A DNA stretch of 64,000 nucleotides from contig WPIO01000031.1 in assembly GCA_009760855.2 (NCBI GenBank), positions 2,793,001-2,857,000 of the forward strand, given 5' to 3'. The notes beneath the pieces were generated by a model. It saw nothing but the letters and a program-made list of their open reading frames with translations, was not told where the DNA came from and did not search any database. How positions within the stretch are numbered: position 1 is the first letter of the stretch; each line of letters begins with the position of its first letter. Shown here piece after piece: positions 53,431 through 64,000 of this stretch. The stretch comes from Cristatella mucedo. Its lineage: Eukaryota; Bryozoa; Phylactolaemata; Cristatellidae. The position numbers and the translations under genes are program-made.

Positions 53431-54649
53431 GCAAACTGACTCGGCGTGTGCATCGGAGATGCTCAGTCCCAGCCTTTTTACCCGTATATTAAAAAATATC
53501 GAGCACCTTTGAATATGCCAACTCCAAGGGTGCACCACACGAGAAGCCTCTGAAGTGAGTCTCAGCACGAATGAAGCCTCTGAAGTGGCTCCAACCCCGG
53601 CCTCTAGAAGCTCAGCAGTCACCGCGTAGTAGCCACAGGCTTTTACGAGGTACAAGCTCCTGCCCCGAAGTTTCGTGCCGCACGCGAGCACCTTCGCTCG
53701 CCACAGGCCTACTGCCTCTGGCTCTCTGCCTAAAGGCTAGACGAGTGCCCTGCGGTGGCCAAACGACTCGCCTTTCAAGAGCCAGGAGAAGAGATCGTTA
53801 GATTAAATAAATACGTCGCGATCGAACAGTAGTGCCTTTCCGAAGTCCGGCGGGCATTGCTGCAGTCAGCGTATCGAAAGCACTGGCGCCAGCGAGAGGC
53901 AGCCCAAGGCAGCGTGCACACGGCGATAACGTAAAGCCGGCGTCGCCTAGTCCCTGAACTACCATCGTCTCTGCCTGCCGACGTCGGATCGATCTTCCTT
54001 CAGATCCCTATGGGGATGCGGCGCGCGTAGCCTTCGGCGGCTCAGACCCGACTTCGAAGCATTGAACGGTAGGCCTGACTGAGAGGACAGAGGGTGGGGG
54101 CCCGCTAGGCAACGCACGAACGGTTAACGGTGACCGGACGTCCTCGGAGGCAAGCGCCAGGAGGTGACCGTCGAGACATCGGCCGAGCCCTGGAAGCGGG
54201 CAGCGCTCTGCCGGCCAGCGTTGGCGTCTGGCCAAGCGATCTGGCTACGAGCCTCTGGCTGCACTGGTCAGAGCTCATGCCAGCTGCTGGGCAACGGAAT
54301 TAAGGTGCCCGGTTGTCCCTTCCACGTCTCTCACTGGGCGACGGGCGTCTCAGCTCTCGGCGCTCTCGCGTCCGCGAGAGCGCCGAGCCTACTCGAGGCG
54401 AGCTACTACTGCCCGACTGCGGCGATTCACGCTCACGACATTTGATAGTTCGCTCCCACAAGGAGAGCCTCAGCTGCCACTCCGTTCAGATCATTAAAAA
54501 GGAAAGAATATCGGCTATGACGTAATTGCATTAGCATAGCGTAGTATCGTGAAGGCCTAAGATCAAGCAATACTAACAAGGCGTTTCGATCGTCAGACGA
54601 AAGGACGCCTAGTGTGTGCGCAATGTCCAGCGGGATGATGATCGCGACG
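53431..54649. other. GC-rich stretch, no gene supported
   Basis: 53550-54450 has frames up to 93 codons on both strands without domains. It contains the palindrome at 54356-54387. Confidence 0.4.
54356..54387. repeat. Perfect 15-bp-arm palindrome
   Basis: CTCGGCGCTCTCGCG (54356-54370), centre TC, CGCGAGAGCGCCGAG (54373-54387). Exact inverted arms. Confidence 0.92.
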
Positions 54650-55080
54650 AGACTGATCTCCGTCTGCAACTTCGCAGAGCCACACGGACTATGCGGGTGT
54701 TACGCAGGAGAGTTTTATGTAGCACACTCACAACCAAAGCGGCTTTCGGTACACATTCGGTAGCCAACAGACATCCCCTCACGCAACAAAGAGAAAGTGG
54801 GACGAATAGCAGAGTCACGAGAGCAGTTGAGGTAGTGAGTAACTTGGAAGTAGCAGTTCAGGACGGCTGGAAAGGATGTGCCATAGTCGGTAGCAGGAGA
54901 GTAGAGTCATTGCCTAAGAATCGTAGAAGTGAGTTCTTCAGTCTAGGGCCTGCAGAGCAAAAGCTTCTGTCGCTAGCAATCTTTAAGCGAATGAATGAAA
55001 CGGCTAATTCATCGTCCATACAGGACTTGAGGGCACGAGGAGGCTGAAACTGGTGTGGTGCAGCAATTTTCAGCCTCAGG
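54650..55080 (-). mobile_element. LINE family 2 3' end
   Basis: CTCCGTCTGCAACTTCGCAG, GGGTGTTACGCAGGAGAG, GCGGCTTTCGGTACACATTC, AGGATGTGCCATAGTCGG, GCAGAGCAAAAGCTTCTGTC and GAATGAAACGGCTAATTCAT in family order. Encodes FIRLKIASDRSFCSAGPRLK on the minus strand. Confidence 0.8.
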
Positions 55081-55584
55081 TATGGAGGAGCCAAGCCAAG
55101 GCGGCCGTTGCCGGTCAGCGTGAGAACTTCGTTCTGTATCCGTGCTGAAAACCTGTATCACAGGTTGAGGATCAAAAGCAGAAGTGGCGTGATGTCTTGA
55201 CGAGAATCCACCACTGCAACAAATTCCCTGCTTAATAGAAGTTGGCTTAGCAATGACATGGTAAGTCGCATCAGCTTGAACGTGACTCCAGCTTCCCAGT
55301 CTTTTCATTTGGAAGGTGAGTCTATTGTGATACGTTCTTTGGCTTACCAGAACTAAAACTGCAAGCAATCTTTGACTCTGCGATGAAAGAACAACTCATG
55401 TTTGGACAAAATCCGCCTGGACACATGTCTGTCTTCTGTTTCACCGACTGTCTACAACCGATTTGTCGGCAAAATGACGAATGCCGCTGTGCACTTGAGT
55501 TTATTGACAAGCGTTCATAAAGATGATTTTCAGAGGAAAAAGTCTATTTAGACAGCCCTTCCTTGTTTTAATCAAAATAGGCTA
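55081..55584. other. No gene seen
   Basis: Minus-strand frames of 119 and 62 codons lack recognisable features. Confidence 0.4.
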
Positions 55585-56830
55585 GAAAAAGAATAATAAT
55601 AATAATAATAATATTGAAACCAAATTTAGATAGCTCCCTAATAAAACTAAACCTCTTTCAATACAGCTTAGTTACTTATTCTGGAAATGAAGCAAAGCAA
55701 CAGATTAGGAGTCGCATTACTGAGTGTCTGCACAAACAAGTTCGTACATGGCATTTCACATGTAAGGAACAACTGCTGCCAGGAGTAGGAGGATTTTTGC
55801 AGCTTTTTAAATGTCTTCATGTCAGATGATGTCGTGAGGTCCGTTCGAAGTCATTTCTAGGCTCTGGGAGCATGCGAACTGAAGGCGAAGTCCTCGAAGG
55901 CTATGAGCTTGATTATTTGCATAGATAAGAGACTTAAGAGTCCGAGCTCAGTCCAGGCTCGCTTTAATAGTTGATTTAACAGCCACTTTTTGTGCTGTGG
56001 TAGAAAAGCCCTAAAAGTTTTCACAACCACTTGCACTGGCAATACAGGATCTCCCATTGCAGAATTCCATCCCATGAACTCGGGACAGAGGTCGTGGAGA
56101 GAAACTGCCTTACTTAGTGTGAAATCACGGAGCTCCAGGTGGTACGACGAGAAGCCTGATTGTGAAGCACGTCGGCTAAGGAAGCCAGTGCAAGGAAATA
56201 AAGAGACCTTCAAGTAAGTGACTGATTTTAAAGTCGATATGCTGCTTGACAGGAATCCAGTTCAGGTTGGCGAGGAGTGGTGTAACTTGGAAGTTTCGGC
56301 GTTTTAGGCAGGCAAGCCAAGCAGCAGAGTTTTTCACCAGCTGTATGCATCTTATTGCACAGGCACGACGACCGGCGAGTATCGGATCTCAGATTTCTAG
56401 CTTCCACAAATGCATAAACCAGATTGGCTGTAGTATCCCTGTCTAAGCAGGTCCCAATGTTTGCAGTAGCACGTAGCTAAAATAGGCCTACTTAACTCTG
56501 GAGCTGGTGTGGTCATATAGTAAAAGATCACTTTCGAATAGGAGATCCAAATTAAGTCCAAGTGCTAGAGGAGATGTGCTGGCCGCTCCCGCTTGGAGCG
56601 ATTGAGGCTTTTCCAGTTTGCGAGTGACACTAGTTTGGCCGATAAGTAGTAAGTTTCTTTAATATCATTCCGTTTAATTATTCCCCAAGTTTGAATGTCT
56701 ACGATATATGCTGCTTAGGGTTCAAGAGAGTTCGACGCCCTCGAACGCATCGAATGATTCAAGCACAGATTGAGCTTTGTTTCATCTGCATAATAATGAA
56801 AGCCTGAATGTAATATATATTGGGTAGTCC
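55585..56830 (-). mobile_element. LINE family 1, long old copy
   Basis: (AAT)n at 55592-55611; C-terminal block at 55790-55920 (TTTTTAAATGTCTTCATGTC, GGCTCTGGGAGCATGCGAAC); central blocks at 56218-56640 (AAGTCGATATGCTGCTTGAC, GCAGCAGAGTTTTTCACCAG, AAATGCATAAACCAGATTGG); YADD-side at 56740-56820 (TCATCTGCATAATAATGAAA). The 55925-56215 interval does not align and may be an insertion. Confidence 0.65.
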
Positions 56831-57068
56831 ATGAATCCGTGCTTGGTCCATTTCCTGTAACCATTTATACAACACATATATTTAAATATATGCATATATT
56901 TATATAACTTGCTGTATATGTACGCCATACTATACTATAGTATATCATACTATACAATCTATATAATACTATACTATACTATACTGCAGTTAGATGACTG
57001 CTGCCCAGAGACCACAATGCTCCAAAATATTCCACACCAAAATATCACATAAGCCATAGCATTGCTTA

Positions 57069-57462
57069 ACTAACCTTAAATCCTTTGGAGACCGTGCATT
57101 TAGTTCATATGCTCCCAAAGCCTGGAACTCCCTCCCGACCTCCGTCAGAACATCCCCTGACCTGACCACATTTAAAAGGAACTTAAAAACACACCTATTT
57201 AGGACAGCATGTAGTGGGTCCCTGTGATTCGTCCTTCATTTGCTTATGCGTGCTGACACTGTGCATGCTGCCACTAACCACATTCGCATGCTGACCCTGT
57301 GCATGTCACCCCTAACCATATTATTCATTTTGTTTGTTTTTCAAGCATGATTTTACTTACCATTCAATTGCATTTCCCTTTGCAGCAAATGCAAAGCGCC
57401 TAGAAAGAGATTAAGTTCTCTGAGGGCGCTTTATCAAGTACATTATTATTATTATTATTATC
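57069..57462 (+). mobile_element. LINE family 1 3' end, young
   Basis: Starts within NLKSFGDRAFSSYAPKAWNS and is nearly identical to 21123-21510 through FxTAxSGSL, the 3' UTR, the tail and (ATT)n. 5'-truncated insertion. Confidence 0.88.
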
Positions 57463-58537
57463 GCGGTGCCATCGATGCCATGCCTGTGATAGCTAACAGG
57501 GTGGTTAAGAAGCATATAATGTTGAAGAGCATCGAATGCTGCTGAGAGAATCAGCACAATAGAAGTCACCATTCTTGAAACAGTCGTTATACACTCGCAA
57601 GAGTGCTAACTCAGTGAAGGTTTTAGCTCTGAACTCTGACGGGAAGTTACTTGCTAGGTTTTAAGTTTTGATTTAGGAGTTAGCTGGTCTTTAACTTATC
57701 GGACCAGTCTCTTTGGTAGCAATGGAAGTAGGGAGACGGTTGGAAGTTGGTGAAGTCTTCCTAGTCTAGACAGCTTCATGAGTGGTCTGACAGCATCTTT
57801 TTTGAAGGATTCAGGGAGAAGACCAAGAGGCTCAGGACGTATTCATTATGCCAGTTATACAGGGTGACCGTAAATATAGTCATCGTGGTTATTGGCTCTC
57901 TGGCAGTGAGTTGCAAAGCCTCCTCGCCTGGATAGAGATTTAGTTATTTTAGGACGCTAAACAAGCGACATATTATTGTCATTAATGTTATTATCTCAGA
58001 CTGCGAACTGTAGAAACGGGTTGGAGAGTGTGGCTTGTGTGTCTGCGTATGTGCATTATCCTAGATCACTGGGCTCGCCGGCATTCGGCCGGTGCACGCA
58101 GACCGGTAGAGCTCTCCACCAACCCAGCGTAGGAAAGCTAGCTAACGGATGTGGCCTAGGGACGGCCCGGTGCCGGCTGTGTCCTCCCGATAACCCACGA
58201 GGGTGAGCAGTGGCTGGCAGGGAGTGGAGGAAGTTTGAACGCTGGCCTACGGGAGAACAGCTGTGTTTAGGGAGCGCTGCATGCACCTAGACAAACACGC
58301 GTTCTTGTGAGCCTGCTTCGGTGTTCTGCCTGCTTCCGCGTACGTGCTCGTTGGGAGAGCATTATCAATGTGGAGAGAGTTATTTGCTTCCTTTTTTACT
58401 GAGCGATGAACTTCGAGACGAGGTCACTAGTGACATACTTGAATGCGGACAGAGAACAAAGAGGTTAAGCAAGGCACTGAGGAAGATGGGCGCAGTGGGG
58501 GTGCGACCTTAAAGATTTAACTTCTGATTACATATAT
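57463..58537. other. No gene; contains a worn LINE/SINE tail
   Basis: 57900-57985 (GCCTCCTCGCCTGGATAGAG, ATTTAGTTATTTTAGGACGC, then TATTATTGTCATT) is a plus-strand tail of LINE-1/SINE-B type. 57990-58500 has no recognised feature. Confidence 0.45.
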
Positions 58538-59325
58538 CTTATAATAATATTAATTATCATAATAATAAATTTGATATAGTGTCTTCAGAGAGCACAATAT
58601 TTTTCTAGGAACTTTACATTTGCTGCAACGGAAGCACGATCGAACGGTTAGTGGTAGCATGCTCAATAAACAACATGAATTACATAGCTAGGGGTGATAT
58701 GCATAGGGTCAGCATGCGAGTATGGTTAGTGGTAGCATGCACTGTGTCAGCACGCATAAGCACATACAAGACGAATCACAGGGACCCACTAAATAATATC
58801 ATCAATATATGCGTTTTTAGTTTCCTTCTAAATGTGGTCAAGTCAGGCTCCAAAGAATTTTATGTTTGTACGAGGTTTAGATAAACAGTTAGGTTCCGAA
58901 AAGAGGGTAGTACGTTATTAGCCTGGTGGTGTATCTCTGATATGTAGGCTGGAGCCAAAGAATGAAGGGACCTAAAAATGAGTTACACAATTTTGAAGTC
59001 GATGCGTTGGTTGACTGGGAGCCACTTGAGGTCGGTGAGATGTGGTGATATGTGGCGGGTGCGAAACTCACGACATACAAGCCTAGCTGCAGAGTTGTGC
59101 ACCAGCTGTAAGCGCCTGATTGCACAGGCGCGTGGACGAGCAAGCAGTAAGTCAAGACGGGATGTCACAAATGCATGGACCAATTTAGAAGTGGTATTCC
59201 TGTCTAAACAAGCCCAAATTTTAGCAATCTTGCCTAGCTGAAACTACACAGACTTGACCGTGGAGCTGATTTAATCGTCTAATGAAAGGACACTTTGGAG
59301 CATGACACCTAGATTTTACGATAGG
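58538..59325 (-). mobile_element. LINE family 1 copy with internal deletion
   Basis: Eroded (AAT)n and tail at 58541-58625; 3' UTR; C-terminal block with a gap near 58850 (AAGTCAGG joins CTCCAAAGAATTT, skipping the WNSLP part); then HAFVTSRLDL, RLQLVHNSAARLVCREF and the KIxACLDR region up to 59325. Confidence 0.75.
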
Positions 59326-59532
59326 CTAGAGAAATGGTTTACTAGACAGCCACGCGAGACTTTCCGGTGTGCAGACAATGCAGAGTTAGGTAATAATACG
59401 ATTCGACAGCAACGAATCGCCGAAGAATATCTGACCAATAAGAACGTGATCTTTGTCATGAGTATTGAGGGTTTAGCAAAGGAAGCCTCGGCATAAAAAG
59501 AATACAAAAATTGCATAGACAAAATTGTTATA

Positions 59533-59752
59533 TAGCTTCATAACATTGCTAAAATTCGGGCTTGTTTAGATAATGCATGCTGCCACTAACCACATTTGCA
59601 TGCTGACCCTGTGCATGTCACCACTAACCATGTTATTCATTTTGTTTGTTTTTCAAGCATGATTTTACTTACCATTCAATTGCATTTCTCTTTGCAGCAA
59701 ATGTAAAGCGCCTAGAAAGAGATTAAGTTCTCTGAGGGCGCTTTATCAAGTA

Positions 59753-59789
<37 letters not shown>

Positions 59790-60513
59790 AGGATACCACG
59801 TCCACGTTGGTCCATGCATTCGTGACATCCCGTCTCGACTTCTGCAACTCACTGCTTACTGGCCTACCAGCATGTGCGATCAGGCGATTGCAGCTGGTGC
59901 ACAACTCTGCAGCTAGGCTTGTCTGTCGTGAGCATCGCAGTTGCCATATTACCCCACTTCTCGCCAACCTGCACTGGCTACCAGTCAAGCAACGGATTGA
60001 CTTCAAGATTTTGTCGCTCACTTTTAGGTCCCTTCATTCTATGGCTCCAGCCTATCTGTCAGATATACTACCCCATAAGGCTAAGCATCGTACCACCTGC
60101 TTTTCGGAATCCAAGAGTCTACAAATACCTCGTACAAACCTTAAATCCTTTGGAGACCGTGCATTTAGTTCGCATGCTCCCAAAGCCTGGAACTCCATCC
60201 TGACCTGCGTCAGAACATCCCCTGACCTGACCACATTTAAAAGGAACTTAAAAACACACCTATTTAGGACAGCATTTAGTGGGTCCCTGTGATTCGTCCT
60301 TGATGTGCTTATGCGTGCTGACACTGTGCATGCTGCCGCTAACCACATTTGCATGCTGACCCTGTGCATGCCACCCCTAACCATATTATTCATTTTATTT
60401 GTTTTTCAAGCATGATTTTACTTACCATTCAATTGCATTTCCCTTTGCAGGCAATGTAAAGCGGCTAGAAATAGTTTGAGTTCTCTGAGGGCGCTTTATC
60501 AAGTGATTTATTA
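59533..60513 (+). mobile_element. LINE family 1, young copy with a nested LINE tail
   Basis: 59533-59571 encodes the HNIAKIRACLD block and 59789-60513 continues exactly from there (KDTTSTLVHAFVTS-like, through NSAARLVCREH, HWLPVKQRIDFK, GDRAFSSHAPKAWNS, FRTAFSGSL, 3' UTR and tail). The interval is a second LINE 3' end. Apart from that, the 59807-60292 frame is intact for 161 codons. Confidence 0.88.
59572..59788 (+). mobile_element. LINE-1 3' UTR and tail inserted in LINE-1
   Basis: ATGCATGCTGCCACTAACCA to the (ATT)n run, same orientation as the host element. It splits a coding block that resumes without loss, so this is a self-insertion of a heavily 5'-truncated copy. Confidence 0.8.
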
Positions 60514-60978
60514 TAATACAATGGATCGGTTGGGTTATTGAAACTAATGCCAATACCACCTGGTGCGAGGAAAAGAAGAAATCTGGAACCTACAATAGAA
60601 ATTAGATTGGAAAATCTGTAATATAGAAAGACATTGTATCTGTGGACCCATAGACTATTACCACGTCCGACCGCATGCTTTCGGAAGCATTTTTAATTCA
60701 AGAAAATGCAAAAGTGGCTTCGAGGGGACTGAAAAAGGCTACAAATTCAAGGACGAGTGAGCGACAATTGTTATCTCTTCCCCAGTTTTTATTGAACTCA
60801 GGCCCTGACGAAAAAAGCCTCAGGGAGTCACGTTGGTTTGTTGGCCAATAATTCAGTTTCAGCCAGGTCATTGTCGCCGCCAAAATGTCAAGAAAGTTAT
60901 CACTAATCGAATCACATGCTATCAGGTGCTTGTTGCTCATTACGGATGTAATCATCAAAAATGTTGTAATGCTTTATC
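60514..60978. other. No gene seen
   Basis: Short frames only. Confidence 0.4.
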
Positions 60979-60998
60979 TGCAGCATATGTAAGGTGCC

Positions 60999-61068
<70 letters not shown>

Positions 61069-61098
61069 CGGTTCTGTAAGGGTGCTATACAAATACAT
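60979..61098 (+). repeat. LINE/SINE tail with an internal (GA)n expansion
   Basis: CTGCAGCATATGTAAGGTGC then CTAGAGAG, a GA run at 61000-61067, then ATTCGGTTCTGTAAGGGTGC TATACAAATAC. The microsatellite lies precisely where the tail consensus has AGAGAGAGATT. Confidence 0.7.
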
Positions 61099-62771
61099 AC
61101 TCTATAATATTATTTTTATTGTGGACACATTCCACATGCAAACTTTAAGAGAAGCCGGCCCAACGAATACCAAGTGAGTGCGATTCACTGCAGTCGTTTG
61201 TGGGAAGTACTGGGCAGCTAAAAGTGGTGAAGTGGTGCTTGAAATACTGTAGATTGCCCCTTACATTTTAACTTGCTTCGTCTGGGCTTCCTGCCGGAGA
61301 TATCCAATTCACGATCAGTGGAAGAAGCAGCATTAACCAGGAATCTACAGTATTTTTTTGCTGACTGTGGCAAAGTTGTGTAGAATATTGGTGTAAGATG
61401 TCAGGTGCTTTGACACGGGTACAATTTAATGCTTGCTATTTTACCAACATGCACCTCTGGAAGCTGATTGTTACGAATCGATTCCTCAGTAGACGACATT
61501 GATGGCTGAGCTCAGTGCTGACGAGCTCGGCCTTTAAACGTTGTCTAGATGGAACCGCGAAGCTCAGCTTGTCCTCATAGCATGGATTGCTTTGCTGCAG
61601 TGAGTCTAATGCAGTAACTAACTGCACTTCCGTCGTTCAGAGGCGTCAGCCAGACCCAGTCCAAGTCGGCAAAATTCCCTTCCAAAGCAGAGCTCATTTA
61701 CAGCGCTTTGGTAGGCAAGAGAGGTCCGCTCGAAGAACTGGCGGTCGAAGATCGCTGTCCAGACTAACGTCTGTCTCTAGCTTCTACCCCCGACTAACCA
61801 ACATCCACCTTCCCACCACCACCCAGTCTCAATGAGCTGCGACTGCCCGTTCCACAGGGCAGTTCTAAGCAATCAATCTATGAAGGGACGTGCCCCGAGT
61901 CCGATGACTAGCTACTAGCGGGGCAGCACAGCGAGCTGCACGGTCGGTATTGGTGGACAGCCACAGCAGCATTCGACGTTCAAAGCTTTACAAATTGTTT
62001 CCGTTTGAGTGTTTTACACGTTGAGGGATTTCATAAGCCGAGCAACTTACAATGCCATCAGATGCACTTAGCAAGAGATGCGCCCGAGCGCCATTTTTAT
62101 CCGCTCCTGTAGTCTACAAGATTAGCAGATCACTTTCCACGCGTTCGAGCGTGGAAGTCGCAAGTTTGGCGAAGCAAAGAGCAGCGAATGGTAAGCATTT
62201 GTTGATTGAACGGATACCAATCGTGCCAAAGCGTGGCACCCGAGACCACAAGACATCATTGCAAATTCGTACTTAATATTTGATGCAGCCTTTGTAAGTA
62301 GCTAAACCTCTCCCTCCACCGCTTTCGAGCTACGGTGCTCGGTGTTCAAAAGCGCTTCTCCTGAGAGAAGCGATTTCCTCAACTAGAGACATTCTTCGCT
62401 TGCTAGCATATCGATAATAACAAGTTTAAGTCCTTTGAGCTGGGCTGCTGGGTGAAGCTTGGAAAGTAGACCGCCGGTTTTCGTATAGGTCTTCCAGCTG
62501 CCTCGCTGGTTTCATCTGCGTTAAATTCACACGACTCGTTGAGGGGACACGGCCGTCCACACAGCCGGATTCGCTTTGCTGCAGCCAGTTCGAGCGATTG
62601 CTCGATTGGGCTTGGTAAGCCTGCACGGTACGGTGCAGTCACGTGTCTGGTGGATGTGAGAATGGCTCACTTTACTGCCATTTCATACCACCGAGGCGGC
62701 TATGAGTACGATCATGGGAAGCCTCGCGTGAGCTGGCGACGGGCATTGGCGAGGACATCCAAGCTCGGCTG
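61099..62771. other. No supported gene
   Basis: Frames up to 82 codons. The 62400-62770 part lies downstream of the minus-strand terminal exon and probably includes its 3' UTR. Confidence 0.4.
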
Positions 62772-63112
62772 TTATTTCTTTGTTCTCGATCCAGATCTGC
62801 TCAGAGGCGGGGCGGCGGACGGCGCCTTCTTGGTCGACTTGGTAGCCATCTTGCCTGCCGGACTCGGACTTTTCGCGTTCGATTTGCCGACCTTCAACTT
62901 CCTCTGGTCTTCAGAGAGCCGGAGCGTGTAGTTTGGAAATAGCTCGGTGCAGTTGTCCAGCAAAGGAGTGAACACGTAATGCACGCCATCCGCCGCCGAG
63001 TCGGCGTCGTCGTTGTCGGAGCTCATTTTCTCGACCAGGATGTAAGTGGATTTCTCATCCAGATGCTTCATGGCCGCATCGTGTCTGTGCGAGTCGAGAT
63101 CCTTGATTAGAC
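62772..63112 (-). CDS. Terminal exon of an unrecognised gene
   Basis: An acceptor with a T-rich tract (CGCTTTTAAG) ends at 63113. From there the frame is open for 112 codons to the stop at 62774-62772: LIKDLDSHRHDAA, then KSTYILVEKM, an acidic stretch (SSDNDDADSAAD), YVFTPLLDNC, and a basic Ser/Pro/Lys-rich tail ending RSGSRTKK. There is no signal peptide or membrane segment, so it is probably intracellular. The first half looks like the end of a folded domain and the tail looks disordered. Upstream exons should lie beyond 63.1 kb on the same strand but I cannot place them. I do not recognise the family. Confidence 0.5.
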
Positions 63113-63681
63113 CTTAAAAGCGAAAAGGTGCAACGCAGGGTTAACTCGGCTCATGTTTAGAAGCGCTTGCAACGGGCACTGCGGTTTCTCTCGTACCGTT
63201 ACAACGTCGCGATTTCTACTCGCTCCTCCTGCTACAATAGCCGCGTCGGCCTGTTTCCTATGCAGAGCCCATGCGGCGCTGCCGAGCAGCGCCTCATGGC
63301 AGCTTCGCTAAGGGCCAGTGTGATCCAAGAGAGAAAGCACGAGAAAGTGCGTGACAGCCTGCGTTCTGCTTAGGTCGACCCGGCGCTCAGTCATTAGCTA
63401 AGGATTGGCATGCACATGGGGAGTTGGCAAAATTGTATGTATTATTTATATTACGTAATCATAATTAGTGCTACTATTATTGAGAATCGCCCTAAGAAAT
63501 CGGAAAGACGACGAGCAGCTTCAGGAGCGAAAGAAAGCCAGTACAACTTTTTGCTCGCTGGCCGACAGCCGACCGTGCTAAGGATTTTCGAGCGTTTGCA
63601 GCTTCTAGCTAACATTCTTGGACGCTGATGTGCGCTAAATCCTTTGCAAGCTACTTCTCAAACGACGTCATAATATAGCTA
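63113..63681. other. Presumed intron or upstream region of the terminal-exon gene
   Basis: Begins with the acceptor tract of the exon at 62772-63112. No upstream exon could be placed with confidence. Confidence 0.35.
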
Positions 63682-63800
63682 TAACAATAATAATAATAAT
63701 AATAATAATTCTACTAGTAATAATACATCTGTGTAGTGCCCTTTGAGAACTTTAATCTCTTTCTAGGCACTTTACATATACGTTATTTCCGAATATCAAA
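63682..63800 (-). repeat. LINE-1 3' tail
   Basis: (AAT)n at 63684-63711, then TGTGTAGTGCCCTTTGAGAA, CTTTAATCTCTTTCTAGGCA, CTTTACATATACG. Confidence 0.7.
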
Positions 63801-64000
63801 GCTTCAAGCAGGGCTTCAAACGTTATCGGCTATCAGAGTAAGCTCTGAGTGAAGGTGGACACGCCAACCTGCAGTGCACATATGGTGACATCAGCAAAGG
63901 TAGACGAAAAGGTCCCGTCGTCGTGCTCCTGCAGTGCGCCCTGCACCGGCAGCTGAGCTACACGTGAGTTCGTGCGTCTATTTCGTGCGGCCATCGAGCG

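Overview
This is a repeat-rich window from an animal nuclear genome. The evidence is spliced genes with GT-AG introns of 0.3-3 kb, L2/CR1-type and R2-type LINEs, tRNA-derived SINEs, a solo LTR and very long (TG)n, (TA)n and (GAGACA)n arrays. There are no operons and no bacterial features. The two confident genes are class-B/Methuselah-like receptors with a somatomedin-B head and YRN-x-x-C-A-x-C modules. My recollection of that architecture points to a lophotrochozoan-type invertebrate, but this is inference and the species is not determinable by eye.

Only three protein-coding loci can be supported. Receptor A is on the minus strand at 12962-6049. It has three exons, and their summed length (2385 nt) is divisible by three, giving 794 aa. 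Receptor B is on the minus strand at 44730-39082, with the same three-exon layout and the same intron phases (1 then 2); 2424 nt give 807 aa. Both have a signal peptide, a somatomedin-B-like domain, two cysteine-rich YRN modules and a seven-helix secretin-fold domain. They are paralogues about 30 kb apart in the same orientation. A third locus, at 63112-62772 on the minus strand, is the last exon of a gene I do not recognise.

Layout: 1-3926 almost empty; 3927-5259 a solo LTR with a 4-bp target duplication; 6049-12962 receptor A, with SINEs, microsatellites and LINE scraps in its introns; 13335-38640 a graveyard of mobile elements. That graveyard holds LINE family 1 with (ATT)n tails, LINE family 2 with (ATTAC)n tails, an R2-type LINE 3' end, two decayed copies of a repeated protein family, paired elements with internal direct repeats, and SINE families A and B. 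Receptor B follows at 39082-44730, in strikingly GC-rich sequence. Next come a 211-bp (TA)n array, a GC-rich island at 47100-48360 with a long palindrome, more LINE and SINE debris including nested insertions, a 0.5-kb (GAGACA)n array, a perfect GC palindrome at 54356-54387, and further LINE copies up to the terminal exon near 63 kb.

The receptors are presumably plasma-membrane sensors of unknown ligand. The most informative repeat biology is the 3' tail of LINE family 1. SINE family B carries the same tail, and microsatellites repeatedly start at or inside it. No rRNA, tRNA gene, CRISPR array or intact transposase gene was found.
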